The notes beneath the pieces were generated by a model. It was not told the DNA's origin. It ran no database searches and worked only from the letters and a program-made list of their open reading frames with translations. Shown here in pieces: positions 17,892 through 25,513 of a stretch of 42,762 bases of DNA. This DNA is from Pseudoalteromonas phenolica (GTDB lineage: Bacteria; Pseudomonadota; Gammaproteobacteria; Enterobacterales; Alteromonadaceae), in NCBI RefSeq assembly GCF_005876835.1, contig NZ_PPSW01000045.1, forward strand, positions 1 to 42,762, read 5' to 3'. Numbering within the stretch: position 1 is the first letter of the stretch; each line of letters starts with the position of its first letter. Made by a program: the position numbers and the translations under genes.

Positions 17892-18758
17892 ATGTATAAA
17901 AAAATGGCTTTAGCTGTCAGTTGCAGTTTAGTTTTCACTGGTTCAGTACTTGCAAATACGTTCCCTAGTAGCCAGATTTATTTGGCGACAGAACTTGAAA
18001 ATGGCATTAAGGTGAAACCAATCACGGGTGCAAAGGGTTATCACAATCAACCCTTAGTGACAGAAGACGGCATCTATTTTACGCAATCAGTCGGTGACGG
18101 TGATAAAAGCCAGATGGACTTATTCTTTTACGATTTTAATAAAACCAGCGCTGAGAATTTAACGAACTCGCCGGTTTCTGAGTACTCACCGACGTTATAT
18201 CCCCATGAGGCGGGTTTATCTAGCATTGTTGTTGAAGCTGATGGTAAGCAGAAGCTATGGTTTTATCCATTCGATAAAAGCAAAGCACCAAAACGCATTT
18301 TTGACCATATTGAGCCGGTTGGTTACCACGCATGGGGTAAGACAGAAGATTTAGTGATGTTTATCCTAGGTGAGCCACATACACTGCAATACACAGATTT
18401 AACCGGTCATTTACCGAAAGTAGTTGCGGGTGATATTGGCAGGAGTTTGGCGTATAACGAAAAACGTTCGCTTTACTCGTTCACATATCAAGAAGGTAAC
18501 CAGCACTGGTTTGCGACTTTCTCGCCTAAAACGCAGCAAATTAAACAACACTTTGTGATGCCAAAGCAAGTACGAGATTACACCTGGGTTGATTCAGATA
18601 CCGTTGCTTATGCCATTGATAACCGTATTTATACACGCAATATTGAGCAGCCTAAACAAGTGTCTCAGTGGCATAACTTTACTTCGTATTGTGATTCACA
18701 AATTACCCGATTAAGTTATAAGCAAGGAAAAATGGCATTTGTTTGTCAAAAATTGTAA
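17892..18758 (+). CDS. Exported protein with TolB/PD40-like propeller motifs, function unknown
   Basis: The 288-residue product has a signal peptide (MYKKMALAVSCSLVFTGSVLA, cleavage near residue 22) and repeats such as NLTNSPVSEYSPTLYP and TEDGIYFTQS that resemble the blades of TolB-like/WD40-like propellers. It is too short for a full TolB plus N-terminal domain and has no peptidase or other catalytic domain that I recognise. It is probably periplasmic. It stands alone, 75 bases upstream of galE on the same strand, and seems functionally unrelated to it. Function is not assigned. Confidence 0.75.
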   Translation: MYKKMALAVSCSLVFTGSVLANTFPSSQIYLATELENGIKVKPITGAKGYHNQPLVTEDGIYFTQSVGDGDKSQMDLFFYDFNKTSAENLTNSPVSEYSPTLYPHEAGLSSIVVEADGKQKLWFYPFDKSKAPKRIFDHIEPVGYHAWGKTEDLVMFILGEPHTLQYTDLTGHLPKVVAGDIGRSLAYNEKRSLYSFTYQEGNQHWFATFSPKTQQIKQHFVMPKQVRDYTWVDSDTVAYAIDNRIYTRNIEQPKQVSQWHNFTSYCDSQITRLSYKQGKMAFVCQKL

Positions 18759-18835
18759 TTCTCAAAGCAATCTTTTTTGATGTTAGTTACAATTAACCCA
18801 TTATATTTAGGACAAACAGTTTTTAGGAGCTAGTG

Positions 18836-19846
18836 ATGGCAATTTTAGTAACAGGTGGTGCGGGTTATATTGGTTCACACACGGTTTTAGAACTATTAAA
18901 TCAAGGCGACGAAGTGATAGTTGTCGATAACTTAAGTAATTCATCGTCAGAATCATTGAAGCGTGTTGCTGAGATCACAGGTAAAGAAGCAAGTTTTTAC
19001 CAAGGTGATATTTTAGATAAAGCATTCTTAGATTCGGTATTTGCAAAGCACGGTGTAGAACAAGTGATCCACTTCGCTGGCTTAAAAGCGGTCGGTGAGT
19101 CAGTTCAAAAGCCAATTGAGTACTACCAAAATAACGTACAAGGTACGCTCAGTTTACTTGATGCCATGCGTGATGCGGGTGTATTTAAGTTGGTATTTAG
19201 CTCATCGGCTACGGTTTATGGTGACCCAGCAAGCTTACCTATTCGTGAAGATTTCCCGGTGGGTGGTACAACTAACCCATATGGTACATCTAAGCTGATG
19301 GTTGAAATGGTACTGCAAGATGTTGCTAAATCTGACCCGCGTTGGGCGTTTGCAATTTTACGCTACTTCAACCCTGTCGGCGCACATAATTCTGGCCGTA
19401 TTGGTGAAGATCCAAATGGTATTCCTAATAACTTACTACCTTACATTTCACAGGTAGCGGTAGGTAAATTAGCGCAACTAGGTGTTTTTGGTGACGACTA
19501 CGATACCAAAGACGGCACTGGTGTTCGTGATTATATTCATGTTGTCGATTTAGCTATTGGTCATTTAAAGGCATTAAATAAAATCAACGCAGAAGCAGGC
19601 GCACATATCTACAACCTGGGTACAGGTAACGGCTATTCAGTATTCGAAATGGTCACCGCTTTTGAGAAAGCGGCTAATAAGCCAGTTCCTTACGAAGTTA
19701 AACCGCGTCGCCCTGGTGACATCGCAGCGTGTTACGCAGCACCAGAAAAAGCACTTAACGAGCTAGGTTGGCAAGCAGAGCGCGGTATCGATGAAATGAT
19801 GGAAGATACTTGGCGCTGGCAAAGCAATAATCCGAACGGATATTAA
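18836..19846 (+). CDS. galE: UDP-glucose 4-epimerase GalE
   Basis: Interconverts UDP-glucose and UDP-galactose (Leloir pathway; also supplies UDP-Gal for surface sugars), NAD-dependent, cytoplasmic. I choose ATG 18836 over the adjacent GTG 18833 because AGGAG at 18825-18829 is then six bases away. The 336-residue product has the Rossmann motif GGAGYIG (7-13), the Ser of SSSATVYG and the catalytic Y149-x3-K153 pair (YGTSK), the same numbering as E. coli GalE, plus the C-terminal RRPGDIAACYA signature. It is about 13 kb from the polysaccharide cluster but could feed it. Confidence 0.97.
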   Translation: MAILVTGGAGYIGSHTVLELLNQGDEVIVVDNLSNSSSESLKRVAEITGKEASFYQGDILDKAFLDSVFAKHGVEQVIHFAGLKAVGESVQKPIEYYQNNVQGTLSLLDAMRDAGVFKLVFSSSATVYGDPASLPIREDFPVGGTTNPYGTSKLMVEMVLQDVAKSDPRWAFAILRYFNPVGAHNSGRIGEDPNGIPNNLLPYISQVAVGKLAQLGVFGDDYDTKDGTGVRDYIHVVDLAIGHLKALNKINAEAGAHIYNLGTGNGYSVFEMVTAFEKAANKPVPYEVKPRRPGDIAACYAAPEKALNELGWQAERGIDEMMEDTWRWQSNNPNGY

Positions 19847-19883
19847 TGTTTTGCTATAGTTAGCTTTCTACCTAAGTAGAAGT

Positions 19884-19906
19884 GGCCACATTATGTGGCC
19901 GTTTTT
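19884..19906 (+). terminator. Rho-independent terminator of galE
   Basis: Stem GGCCACA/TGTGGCC with loop TTA, then GTTTTTA, 38 bases after the galE stop. Confidence 0.85.
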
Positions 19907-19921
19907 ATATCTAATAATGAA

Positions 19922-19930
19922 TGGTATAAT
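19922..19930 (+). promoter_or_regulatory. Candidate extended -10 promoter for dusA
   Basis: TGGTATAAT is an extended -10 (TG-N-TATAAT) with a perfect hexamer, placed between the galE terminator and dusA, about 95 bases before its start. No good -35 is seen, which is tolerated by extended -10 promoters. Confidence 0.45.
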
Positions 19931-20023
19931 TTCCCGCTAATTTTAGGCTATGCCTAATTCAAACCCTATACAATCAGAGCAGCTAAATGCTTTGCATTAA
20001 GATCATATAGTTAGAGGTAATTT

Positions 20024-21001
20024 GTGACGACTCAAGCACTAGACCGCCGTTTTTCTGTTGCCCCAATGTTGGATTGGACTGACCGTCATTGCAGAACTTT
20101 CCATAGAAAACTGTCTAAACATGCGGTGCTGTATACAGAAATGATCACGACCGGTGCCATTTTGTTTGGTAAAGGCGATTATTTGGCATTTGGTGAGCAT
20201 GAATTACCTGTGGCGCTGCAGCTAGGTGGCTCAGACCCTGAAGCATTGGCAAAGTGCGCGAAGAAAGCCGATGAATATGGTTATAGCGAGATTAACCTAA
20301 ATGTAGGCTGCCCGTCTGATCGTGTACAAAACGGTCGTTTTGGTGCGTGTTTAATGGCTGAGCCGCAGCTGGTGGCTGAGTGTATTGCAGCGATGAAAGC
20401 GCAAACGAATGTACCAGTCACGGTAAAAACACGTATTGGTATTGATGAGCAAGATAGCTACGAGTTTTTAACCACGCTGATTGAAGCGGTTAAAGATGTG
20501 GGTTGTGATGACTTTATCATTCATGCGCGTAAGGCTTGGTTACAGGGGCTAAGTCCGAAAGAAAACCGTGAGATCCCACCGCTTGATTACCCGCGTGTAT
20601 ACCAGTTGAAAAAAGATTACCCAGATTTACATATCAGTATTAATGGTGGCGTTAAAACCATTGAAGAGTGTCAGCATCACTTAACGCATATTGATGGTGT
20701 TATGGTCGGTCGTGAAGCTTACAGCAACCCATTTATGTTATCGCAGGTCGATGAGCTTTTGTACGGTGGTGAAGCGTTTACACAAACGCGTCATGAAGTG
20801 GTCCGCAGTATGTATGATTACTTTGAAGCGCAAATGAGCGAAGGTGCAAACTTCTGGCATATTGCTCGCCACATGTTAGGTATTTTCCAAAACCAACCGG
20901 GTGCGCGAGGGTATCGACGTCACTTATCAGAGAATGGACATAAAAAAGGTTCTGGTATTGAGGTAATGGAAAAAGCACTGACGTTCGTGCCTGAACTGTA
21001 A
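20024..21001 (+). CDS. dusA: tRNA-dihydrouridine synthase A
   Basis: FMN- and NADPH-dependent enzyme reducing U20/U20a in the tRNA D-loop. The 325-residue product starts at GTG 20024, preceded by AGAGGT with proper spacing. It has the TIM-barrel N-terminus (RRFSVAPMLDWTDRHCR), NLNVGCPSDRVQNGRFGACLM with the family catalytic cysteine (about C96), FIIHARKAWLQGLSPKENREIPPL, which is typical of DusA, and INGGVKTIEE/GVMVGREAYSNP for FMN phosphate binding. It is a single-gene unit with its own terminator. Confidence 0.97.
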   Translation: MTTQALDRRFSVAPMLDWTDRHCRTFHRKLSKHAVLYTEMITTGAILFGKGDYLAFGEHELPVALQLGGSDPEALAKCAKKADEYGYSEINLNVGCPSDRVQNGRFGACLMAEPQLVAECIAAMKAQTNVPVTVKTRIGIDEQDSYEFLTTLIEAVKDVGCDDFIIHARKAWLQGLSPKENREIPPLDYPRVYQLKKDYPDLHISINGGVKTIEECQHHLTHIDGVMVGREAYSNPFMLSQVDELLYGGEAFTQTRHEVVRSMYDYFEAQMSEGANFWHIARHMLGIFQNQPGARGYRRHLSENGHKKGSGIEVMEKALTFVPEL

Positions 21002-21026
21002 ATTTTTAGAGTTTAAAAATGCCTTT

Positions 21027-21057
21027 GAAGCCGCTTACCTAAGCGGCTTCTTTGTTT
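21027..21057 (+). terminator. Rho-independent terminator of dusA
   Basis: Ten-bp stem GAAGCCGCTT/AAGCGGCTTC with loop ACCT, then TTTGTTTT, 25 bases after the stop codon. Confidence 0.92.
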
Positions 21058-21088
21058 TCATATGTGATGACTCTTAGTCTCGTGTAAA

Positions 21089-21287
21089 AATACGCGGGGT
21101 AAACCCGCGCCTACATATCTGGGCTTTGCTGTTGTTGTATTGTCGCCGTAAACAATAACAATACTGTCATCCTGACGAAGGTCAGGATTCATTATTGTTA
21201 AAATAGACCCTGAAATAAATTCAGGGTGACGAAGGATTTGGCTTATCCTGATAACTCGCAACTCGCAACTCGCAACTCGCAACTCGC
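21089..21287. repeat. Composite intergenic repeat: three hairpins and a five-copy heptamer
   Basis: This part of the 467-base dusA-pspA gap has no gene. It contains a gcggg/cccgc hairpin (about 21093-21108), TCCTGAC/GTCAGGA (21170-21187), ACCCTGAA/TTCAGGGT (21207-21227) and five exact tandem copies of AACTCGC (21253-21287). The elements look like unrelated repeat families placed end to end. Sequence from 21288 to 21410 is plain AT-rich leader. Confidence 0.85.
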
Positions 21288-21410
21288 TAATTACTACCTG
21301 TTAACTAAATTGACTACTTTTTAGTTTATTTAACGAAATCATGAAATTTGTCTCTTCTATAAAAACTCCTGTAAAACTTTAAGTGCTTGTTTTAATTTGA
21401 CTTTATCTTT

Positions 21411-21426
21411 TGGCACAAAGATTGGA
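21411..21426 (+). promoter_or_regulatory. Sigma-54 (-24/-12) promoter of the psp locus
   Basis: TGGCAC-aaaga-TTGGAA matches the RpoN consensus TGGCAC-N5-TTGCW with one mismatch (GC to GG at -12) and exact spacing, 43 bases before the pspA ATG. In other proteobacteria pspA is transcribed by sigma-54 under PspF, so position and match support each other. No pspF lies within this window. Confidence 0.75.
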
Positions 21427-21468
21427 ATAGCTCTAGTAACCCAATTGCCAAATGCATAGGAGCAGAAC

Positions 21469-22158
21469 ATGGCCTTAATCGACAGAATTGAAGATCTTAT
21501 TAAATCAGAAATTAATGCGTTTTTAGACAAAGCAGAAGATCCACAAAAAATGACTGCGCAGATTGAGAGTGAGTTACAAGATGCCTTGGCTGAATGCCGT
21601 TCAACTGCTGCACAGATCATCGCAGAGCAAAAAAGCTTATCTCGCCAGCATGATGACTTTGCAAAAGGTATCGAACGTTGGCAGCAGCAAGCAGAGCTAG
21701 CGATAAGTAAAGGTCGTGATGATCTAGCAAAATCGGCACTTATCGAAAAGCAAAAGCTTGTAGACGCTCAGGAAGACAACCAAAAGCAAGCGGCACAATT
21801 AGAAGATGCGCTGCACAAGCTGAATGAAGATGCCGCTAGGCTAAGTAATAAAATTGCTGAGGTAAAAGCAAAACAGCAGCAATTTTACAGAGCACAAAAT
21901 AGTGCAGTAGCAAGATTAAAAGTTCGTAGCACGTTAAATAGTGAAGAAGTACAAAATGTTTGCGCACGCTTTTCACAACTAGAACAGAAAGTGGAGCGCA
22001 TCGAAGCACAAGTTGAAAGCTACGATATTGGTAAAAATGATGTTTATCAAGAATTCCAACAAATGGAGCAAGACGAAAAGCTAAGTGAAGAGCTTGCTGC
22101 ACTTAAGCAAAAAGTGTCAGGTAAGCAGGCTTCAGAAGCATCAACTTCTGCGCAGTAA
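21469..22158 (+). CDS. pspA: Phage-shock protein A
   Basis: Peripheral inner-membrane coiled-coil protein of the ESCRT-III/IM30 family that responds to membrane stress and, in E. coli, inhibits the activator PspF. The 229-residue product begins with an amphipathic helix (MALIDRIEDLIKSEINAFLDKAEDPQKM) and is then almost entirely heptad-like helix, with the RLKVRSTLNSEEV region near 147. The ATG has AGGAG seven bases upstream. Length is normal (E. coli 222). It heads a three-gene group behind a sigma-54-type promoter. Confidence 0.95.
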   Translation: MALIDRIEDLIKSEINAFLDKAEDPQKMTAQIESELQDALAECRSTAAQIIAEQKSLSRQHDDFAKGIERWQQQAELAISKGRDDLAKSALIEKQKLVDAQEDNQKQAAQLEDALHKLNEDAARLSNKIAEVKAKQQQFYRAQNSAVARLKVRSTLNSEEVQNVCARFSQLEQKVERIEAQVESYDIGKNDVYQEFQQMEQDEKLSEELAALKQKVSGKQASEASTSAQ

Positions 22159-22236
22159 GCAAAGTTTCTAGGTATTAATTCGTTTTGACAGGCTCGGCGC
22201 AACGAGGCGCCTCCCTAATTTTTCAGGAGTAAGGTT

Positions 22237-22437
22237 ATGAATATGCAACAAACAACGAAAACATGTCGTCGTATTTTAGCGAGAAAGAAAATTGCAGGTG
22301 TATGTGCTGGGCTAGCAGAACGTTTTGATTTACCAGTATGGCTAACTCGAGTATTAACTTTGTTGGTATTTTTGAAGTTCCCAATGATAACGGTGATGGC
22401 ATATGGATTATGCGCTGTACTGTGGCCAAAGCAGTAA
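22237..22437 (+). CDS. pspC: PspC-domain membrane protein (short form)
   Basis: The 66-residue product has the PspC domain: a basic N-terminus, ARKKIAGVCAGLAERFDLP-like core and a hydrophobic stretch (LTRVLTLLVFLKFPMITVMAYGLCAVLW). It is much shorter than E. coli PspC (119 residues) and lacks its C-terminal leucine-zipper-like part. The ATG has CAGGAG at a usual distance. No pspB lies between it and pspA. It probably senses envelope stress with PspA. Confidence 0.85.
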   Translation: MNMQQTTKTCRRILARKKIAGVCAGLAERFDLPVWLTRVLTLLVFLKFPMITVMAYGLCAVLWPKQ

Positions 22438-22475
22438 TTGCTAGATATTAAGTTGTAAAGACGTAGGAGGTAATT

Positions 22476-22799
22476 ATGAAAACAGCATTGATTTTATTAG
22501 CTGCATTACTATTTATTAGCGCATTAAGCTGGGTTCAAACACCTGTTATGTTCTTTGCGATGCCTGAATTTATTTGGGAAATAAGCTGGGTCGGTATCGA
22601 GTTATTCGCGCTCTTAGCAGGCATTATCGCTGTGATCGCGCTGGTGGCATTAGTGAGTGTCGGAGTAATTGGACTGGTGTTAGTTGTGCTCATTGGGCTA
22701 GTGTTAGCATTATTATTTAATTCCATCTTTATTGCTTTGCCATTGCTTATGTTAGTTGGATTAGCTTGGTTACTTAAGGAAGAGTCTCCAGCATATTAG
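22476..22799 (+). CDS. Small multi-span membrane protein in the psp locus, unrecognised
   Basis: The 107-residue product starts at ATG 22476 with a strong AGGAGG. It is nearly all hydrophobic: about four membrane segments (4-22, 32-55, 57-79 and 82-99) and a short charged end (KEESPAY). I do not recognise a family; it is not PspB, PspD or PspG by sequence pattern. It follows pspC by 38 bases on the same strand, so it is probably part of the psp response. Confidence 0.75.
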   Translation: MKTALILLAALLFISALSWVQTPVMFFAMPEFIWEISWVGIELFALLAGIIAVIALVALVSVGVIGLVLVVLIGLVLALLFNSIFIALPLLMLVGLAWLLKEESPAY

Positions 22800-22834
22800 A
22801 TCTCTACCAGATCAAAGGGTTTCTTGATTTTTCA

Positions 22835-22843
22835 TGCTATGAT
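22835..22843 (+). promoter_or_regulatory. Candidate extended -10 promoter for the 22877 operon
   Basis: TGCTATGAT fits TG-N-TATAAT with one mismatch and lies 34 bases before the ATG of the copper-protein gene. No -35 is evident. Confidence 0.35.
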
Positions 22844-22876
22844 GTTGCAAGTTAAACTTTTTTCAAAGGAATAAGC

Positions 22877-23380
22877 ATGTTATTAAGAACCCTTTCTCTG
22901 GCGGCGGCACTATTACTTTCTGGTTTATCGCAGGCACATGAAGGTCACAGTCACGACCATAGTCACGTACAAAAAGAACTCATGGTGACAGACGCACAAA
23001 TTCGCACATTCTTACCAGCGGCAAAATCAACAGCAGCTTATTTCACTATTCATAACCCAATGGACAAATCAGTTTTTCTAAAGAAAGCAACGATTCGTGG
23101 TATTGGGCGTGTTGAGATCCATGAGCATGTGCACAAGAATGGCATGATGCGCATGCAAAGAGTCGAGTCAGTTGAACTGCCAGCGAATCAACAAATCGTG
23201 TTTCAGCCAGGTGGTTTTCATTTAATGGCTTTTGAGCCTGAGCATAAATTAAAAGTCGGTGAAAAGCGTAAGTTGACGTTATATTTTGATAACGGCGACA
23301 GGCTGTATAGTTTTGTAGAAGTCGTATCTTTGAAAGATACTTTTGAAAAGCCAAAAAATTCTCATCATAGCCACCATTAA
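22877..23380 (+). CDS. PCu(A)C-type periplasmic copper chaperone, His-rich
   Basis: The 167-residue product has a signal peptide (cleavage near SQA, residue 20) and the PCuAC fold with the copper ligand pattern H...M...H-x-M: IHEHVHKNGMMRM and GGFHLMAF. It also has a His-rich mature N-terminus (HEGHSHDHSHV) and a His-rich tail (HSHH). The family delivers Cu(I) to cytochrome oxidase CuA or CuB sites; the extra histidines may bind more copper. It is first of three tightly packed genes; the AAGGAGG of the next gene overlaps its stop codon region. Confidence 0.9.
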   Translation: MLLRTLSLAAALLLSGLSQAHEGHSHDHSHVQKELMVTDAQIRTFLPAAKSTAAYFTIHNPMDKSVFLKKATIRGIGRVEIHEHVHKNGMMRMQRVESVELPANQQIVFQPGGFHLMAFEPEHKLKVGEKRKLTLYFDNGDRLYSFVEVVSLKDTFEKPKNSHHSHH

Positions 23381-23389
23381 GGAGGGTTT

Positions 23390-24376
23390 ATGCAACAGCA
23401 TTTAGGAAAAATTATAAGCGGGTTAGCCGGTTTAGTTGTAATCGGCTATTTAATCGCGGTTTACTGGAGTTTTGAGCCTGCGGCATTCAATGTCGTTGAA
23501 AAGGCTAAGCAAACTGCTGAGCAGCAACAAGTTAAATTAGTACCTGGTTATGTTACGTCAACAGCGCTTATTGAAGTGAGCGAAACCTTACTGAATAAGC
23601 CTGGTGGGTATTTATCAAATGATAAAATGCCACCTAGTGTGTTAATGGATGATATGCCAGCATGGGAATATGGTGCCCTTGAAATGGTGCGTGACTTGGC
23701 TCTGTCGATGCGAAAAGACTTCAGCCGCTCTCAATCTCAATCTACAGAACATCCTGCGCTAAAAAAAGCCCAGCCGCAATTTAATATCAGTTCTACAGCA
23801 TGGTTATGGCCAAGTGCTGAAGGCGAGTATCAAGTGGGGATTGAGCAGCTAAAGTTGTATCGCGCACAAATTGCTAATCCCCAAGACAGAGAGAGCCAGT
23901 TTTATGCTCGTGCAGATAATCTACGCGGCTGGTTAAAAGAAGCTGAAAAACGTTTAGGTAGTTTAAGTCAAAGGTTAAGTGCTAGTGTAGGGCAAGATAG
24001 AGTTAATACAGATCTCGCTGGTGATTCTGCTGCAAACCAAGCTACTAGTGTACCTAGTCATCATGTAGTGAAAACATCATGGTGGAAAATTGACGATGTT
24101 TTTTATGAGTCGCGCGGCGCAACTTGGGCATTATTACACTTTTTAAAAGCAGTAGAACATGATTTTGCTGATGTACTTGAGAAAAAGAATGCTAAAGTTA
24201 GTTTACAGCAAATTATTCGCGAGCTTGAGTCAACGCAAGAATCCGTGTGGAGTCCAATGATTTTAAACGGTAATGGCTTTGGTTTTGTTGCTAACCACTC
24301 GCTGGTAATGGCAAACTATATATCAAGAGCAAATGCAGCTCTTATTGAACTCAGTGAACTTCTAGCGCAAGGATAA
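23390..24376 (+). CDS. DUF2333 family membrane-anchored protein
   Basis: The 328-residue product has one N-terminal membrane segment (about residues 9-28) and a large periplasmic part with LVPGYVTSTALIEVSETLLNKPGG, LDDMP-like and SSTAWLWPSAEGEYQ motifs, which I associate with DUF2333. Function is unknown. Its start has a very strong AGGAGG, and four bases separate its stop from the next start, so it is cotranscribed with the PCuAC and outer-membrane genes. A role in envelope maintenance is inference only. Confidence 0.8.
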   Translation: MQQHLGKIISGLAGLVVIGYLIAVYWSFEPAAFNVVEKAKQTAEQQQVKLVPGYVTSTALIEVSETLLNKPGGYLSNDKMPPSVLMDDMPAWEYGALEMVRDLALSMRKDFSRSQSQSTEHPALKKAQPQFNISSTAWLWPSAEGEYQVGIEQLKLYRAQIANPQDRESQFYARADNLRGWLKEAEKRLGSLSQRLSASVGQDRVNTDLAGDSAANQATSVPSHHVVKTSWWKIDDVFYESRGATWALLHFLKAVEHDFADVLEKKNAKVSLQQIIRELESTQESVWSPMILNGNGFGFVANHSLVMANYISRANAALIELSELLAQG

Positions 24377-24379
24377 AAA

Positions 24380-25141
24380 ATGAAAAAGTACTGTTTAGCT
24401 GCAGCATTATCAATGGCTTTCTTAGCACCCGTTGCAAAAGCAGATATGTTGTTAGGTTTATACGTAGGGGCTGACGGCTGGCAGAGTGAAAACTCAGGTA
24501 GTTTTGCTGGTAAAGGTCAGGCAGAAAATTTCAACTTTGAAGATAAGACATTCTCAAGCTACTATGCAGCGTTCGAGCACCCAGTGCCGTTAATTCCAAA
24601 TATTAAGCTGAAGTACACACAATTAGAGTTAGACGGTAAAACAACTCTAAATGAAACATTTGAGTTCGATGGTCAAGACTTCACAGTGGGCACTGAAGCA
24701 AATCTGATGACAGATTTCAGCCATATGGATTACACGCTTTATTATGAGTTATTTGATAACGATTTAGTGTCTTTTGATTTTGGTGTAACGGTAAAGCATT
24801 TTGATGGTGATGCAACAGTACAAGGTACGGTTGCAGGTCAGTCAAGAACGGAGTCGATTGATTTCTCAGCGCCAATTCCACTAGGTTACTTACGTGGTGA
24901 AGTAGGCTTACCATTAACTGGCTTGAGCGTTTTCGCGGAAGGCAATCTATTGGCAATAGATGATAGCAAAATTCAAGATTACCAAGTAGGTATCGCTTGG
25001 GAAGTGATTGACAATCTAGCGGTTGATGTGGCGATCCGTGCAGGTTATCGTTCATTTATCATTGAGCTAGATGATGTAGACGACATCAGCACTGATTTAG
25101 AAGCATCTGGCCCATTTGCGGGTATTCAGGTTCACTTCTAA
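24380..25141 (+). CDS. TIGR04219-type outer-membrane beta-barrel protein
   Basis: The 253-residue product has a signal peptide ending in VAKA-D (residue 21) and alternating amphipathic strands (LGLYVGADGWQ, YYAAFEHPVP, MDYTLYYELFDND, VSFDFGVTVKHFDG), and ends in Phe (GIQVHF), like a small outer-membrane barrel. The pattern matches the TIGR04219 family. Its ligand or role is unknown. It is the last gene of the operon starting at 22877. Confidence 0.8.
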   Translation: MKKYCLAAALSMAFLAPVAKADMLLGLYVGADGWQSENSGSFAGKGQAENFNFEDKTFSSYYAAFEHPVPLIPNIKLKYTQLELDGKTTLNETFEFDGQDFTVGTEANLMTDFSHMDYTLYYELFDNDLVSFDFGVTVKHFDGDATVQGTVAGQSRTESIDFSAPIPLGYLRGEVGLPLTGLSVFAEGNLLAIDDSKIQDYQVGIAWEVIDNLAVDVAIRAGYRSFIIELDDVDDISTDLEASGPFAGIQVHF

Positions 25142-25211
25142 GGTTTGAAAGCCAAAAGTAACGAGTTAGCGAGTTAAAAGTTAGCGAGTTACGAGCAGTT
25201 AATATATGTAG

Positions 25212-25236
25212 GCGCGGGTTTATCCCGCGCTTTTTT
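25212..25236 (+). terminator. REP hairpin followed by T6, probable terminator
   Basis: GCGCGGG (25212-25218) pairs with CCCGCGC (25224-25230) and is followed by TTTTTT, 70 bases after the stop of the outer-membrane gene. It is also one of the genome's dispersed gcgcggg/cccgcgc elements, so the repeat may have been co-opted as a terminator. Confidence 0.6.
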
Positions 25237-25263
25237 GTGCGTGACATAAAGTCAGCGCCTACA

Positions 25264-25422
25264 ATCGTGCAAAATATACGTTGCGAAGCAAGGTTACTTT
25301 TGCGCAAGGTGAAATGAGCAATTTTAGCGGCCGCAATGAAGTGCTCTATTTGTAGTTTTGTAGGACGTTATTTATGGTGTCAATTTAAAAACTTTGTTGC
25401 GCTGAAGCACAACCTACAGGAG
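25264..25422. repeat. Dispersed mosaic repeat, copy A
   Basis: The core 25264-25326 (atcgtgcaaaata...gaaatgagcaat) recurs with a few mismatches at 29706-29768. Both copies continue through tgtagttt(t) and a gttgcgct-aagcacaacctacaggag end. The 372-base gap between two convergent genes holds no coding sequence. Around it are gcgagtt strings (25163-25190) and gactcgcaactcg (25480-25492), the complement and relatives of the heptamer at 21253. Confidence 0.85.
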
Positions 25423-25513
25423 AGTGAGTTTAGTGTTTTATCAGCCGCTATTTATAGTGAACTTTAAAATCATAATTTGACTCGCAACTCGTATTCTATT
25501 ATTTGCTTACCGC

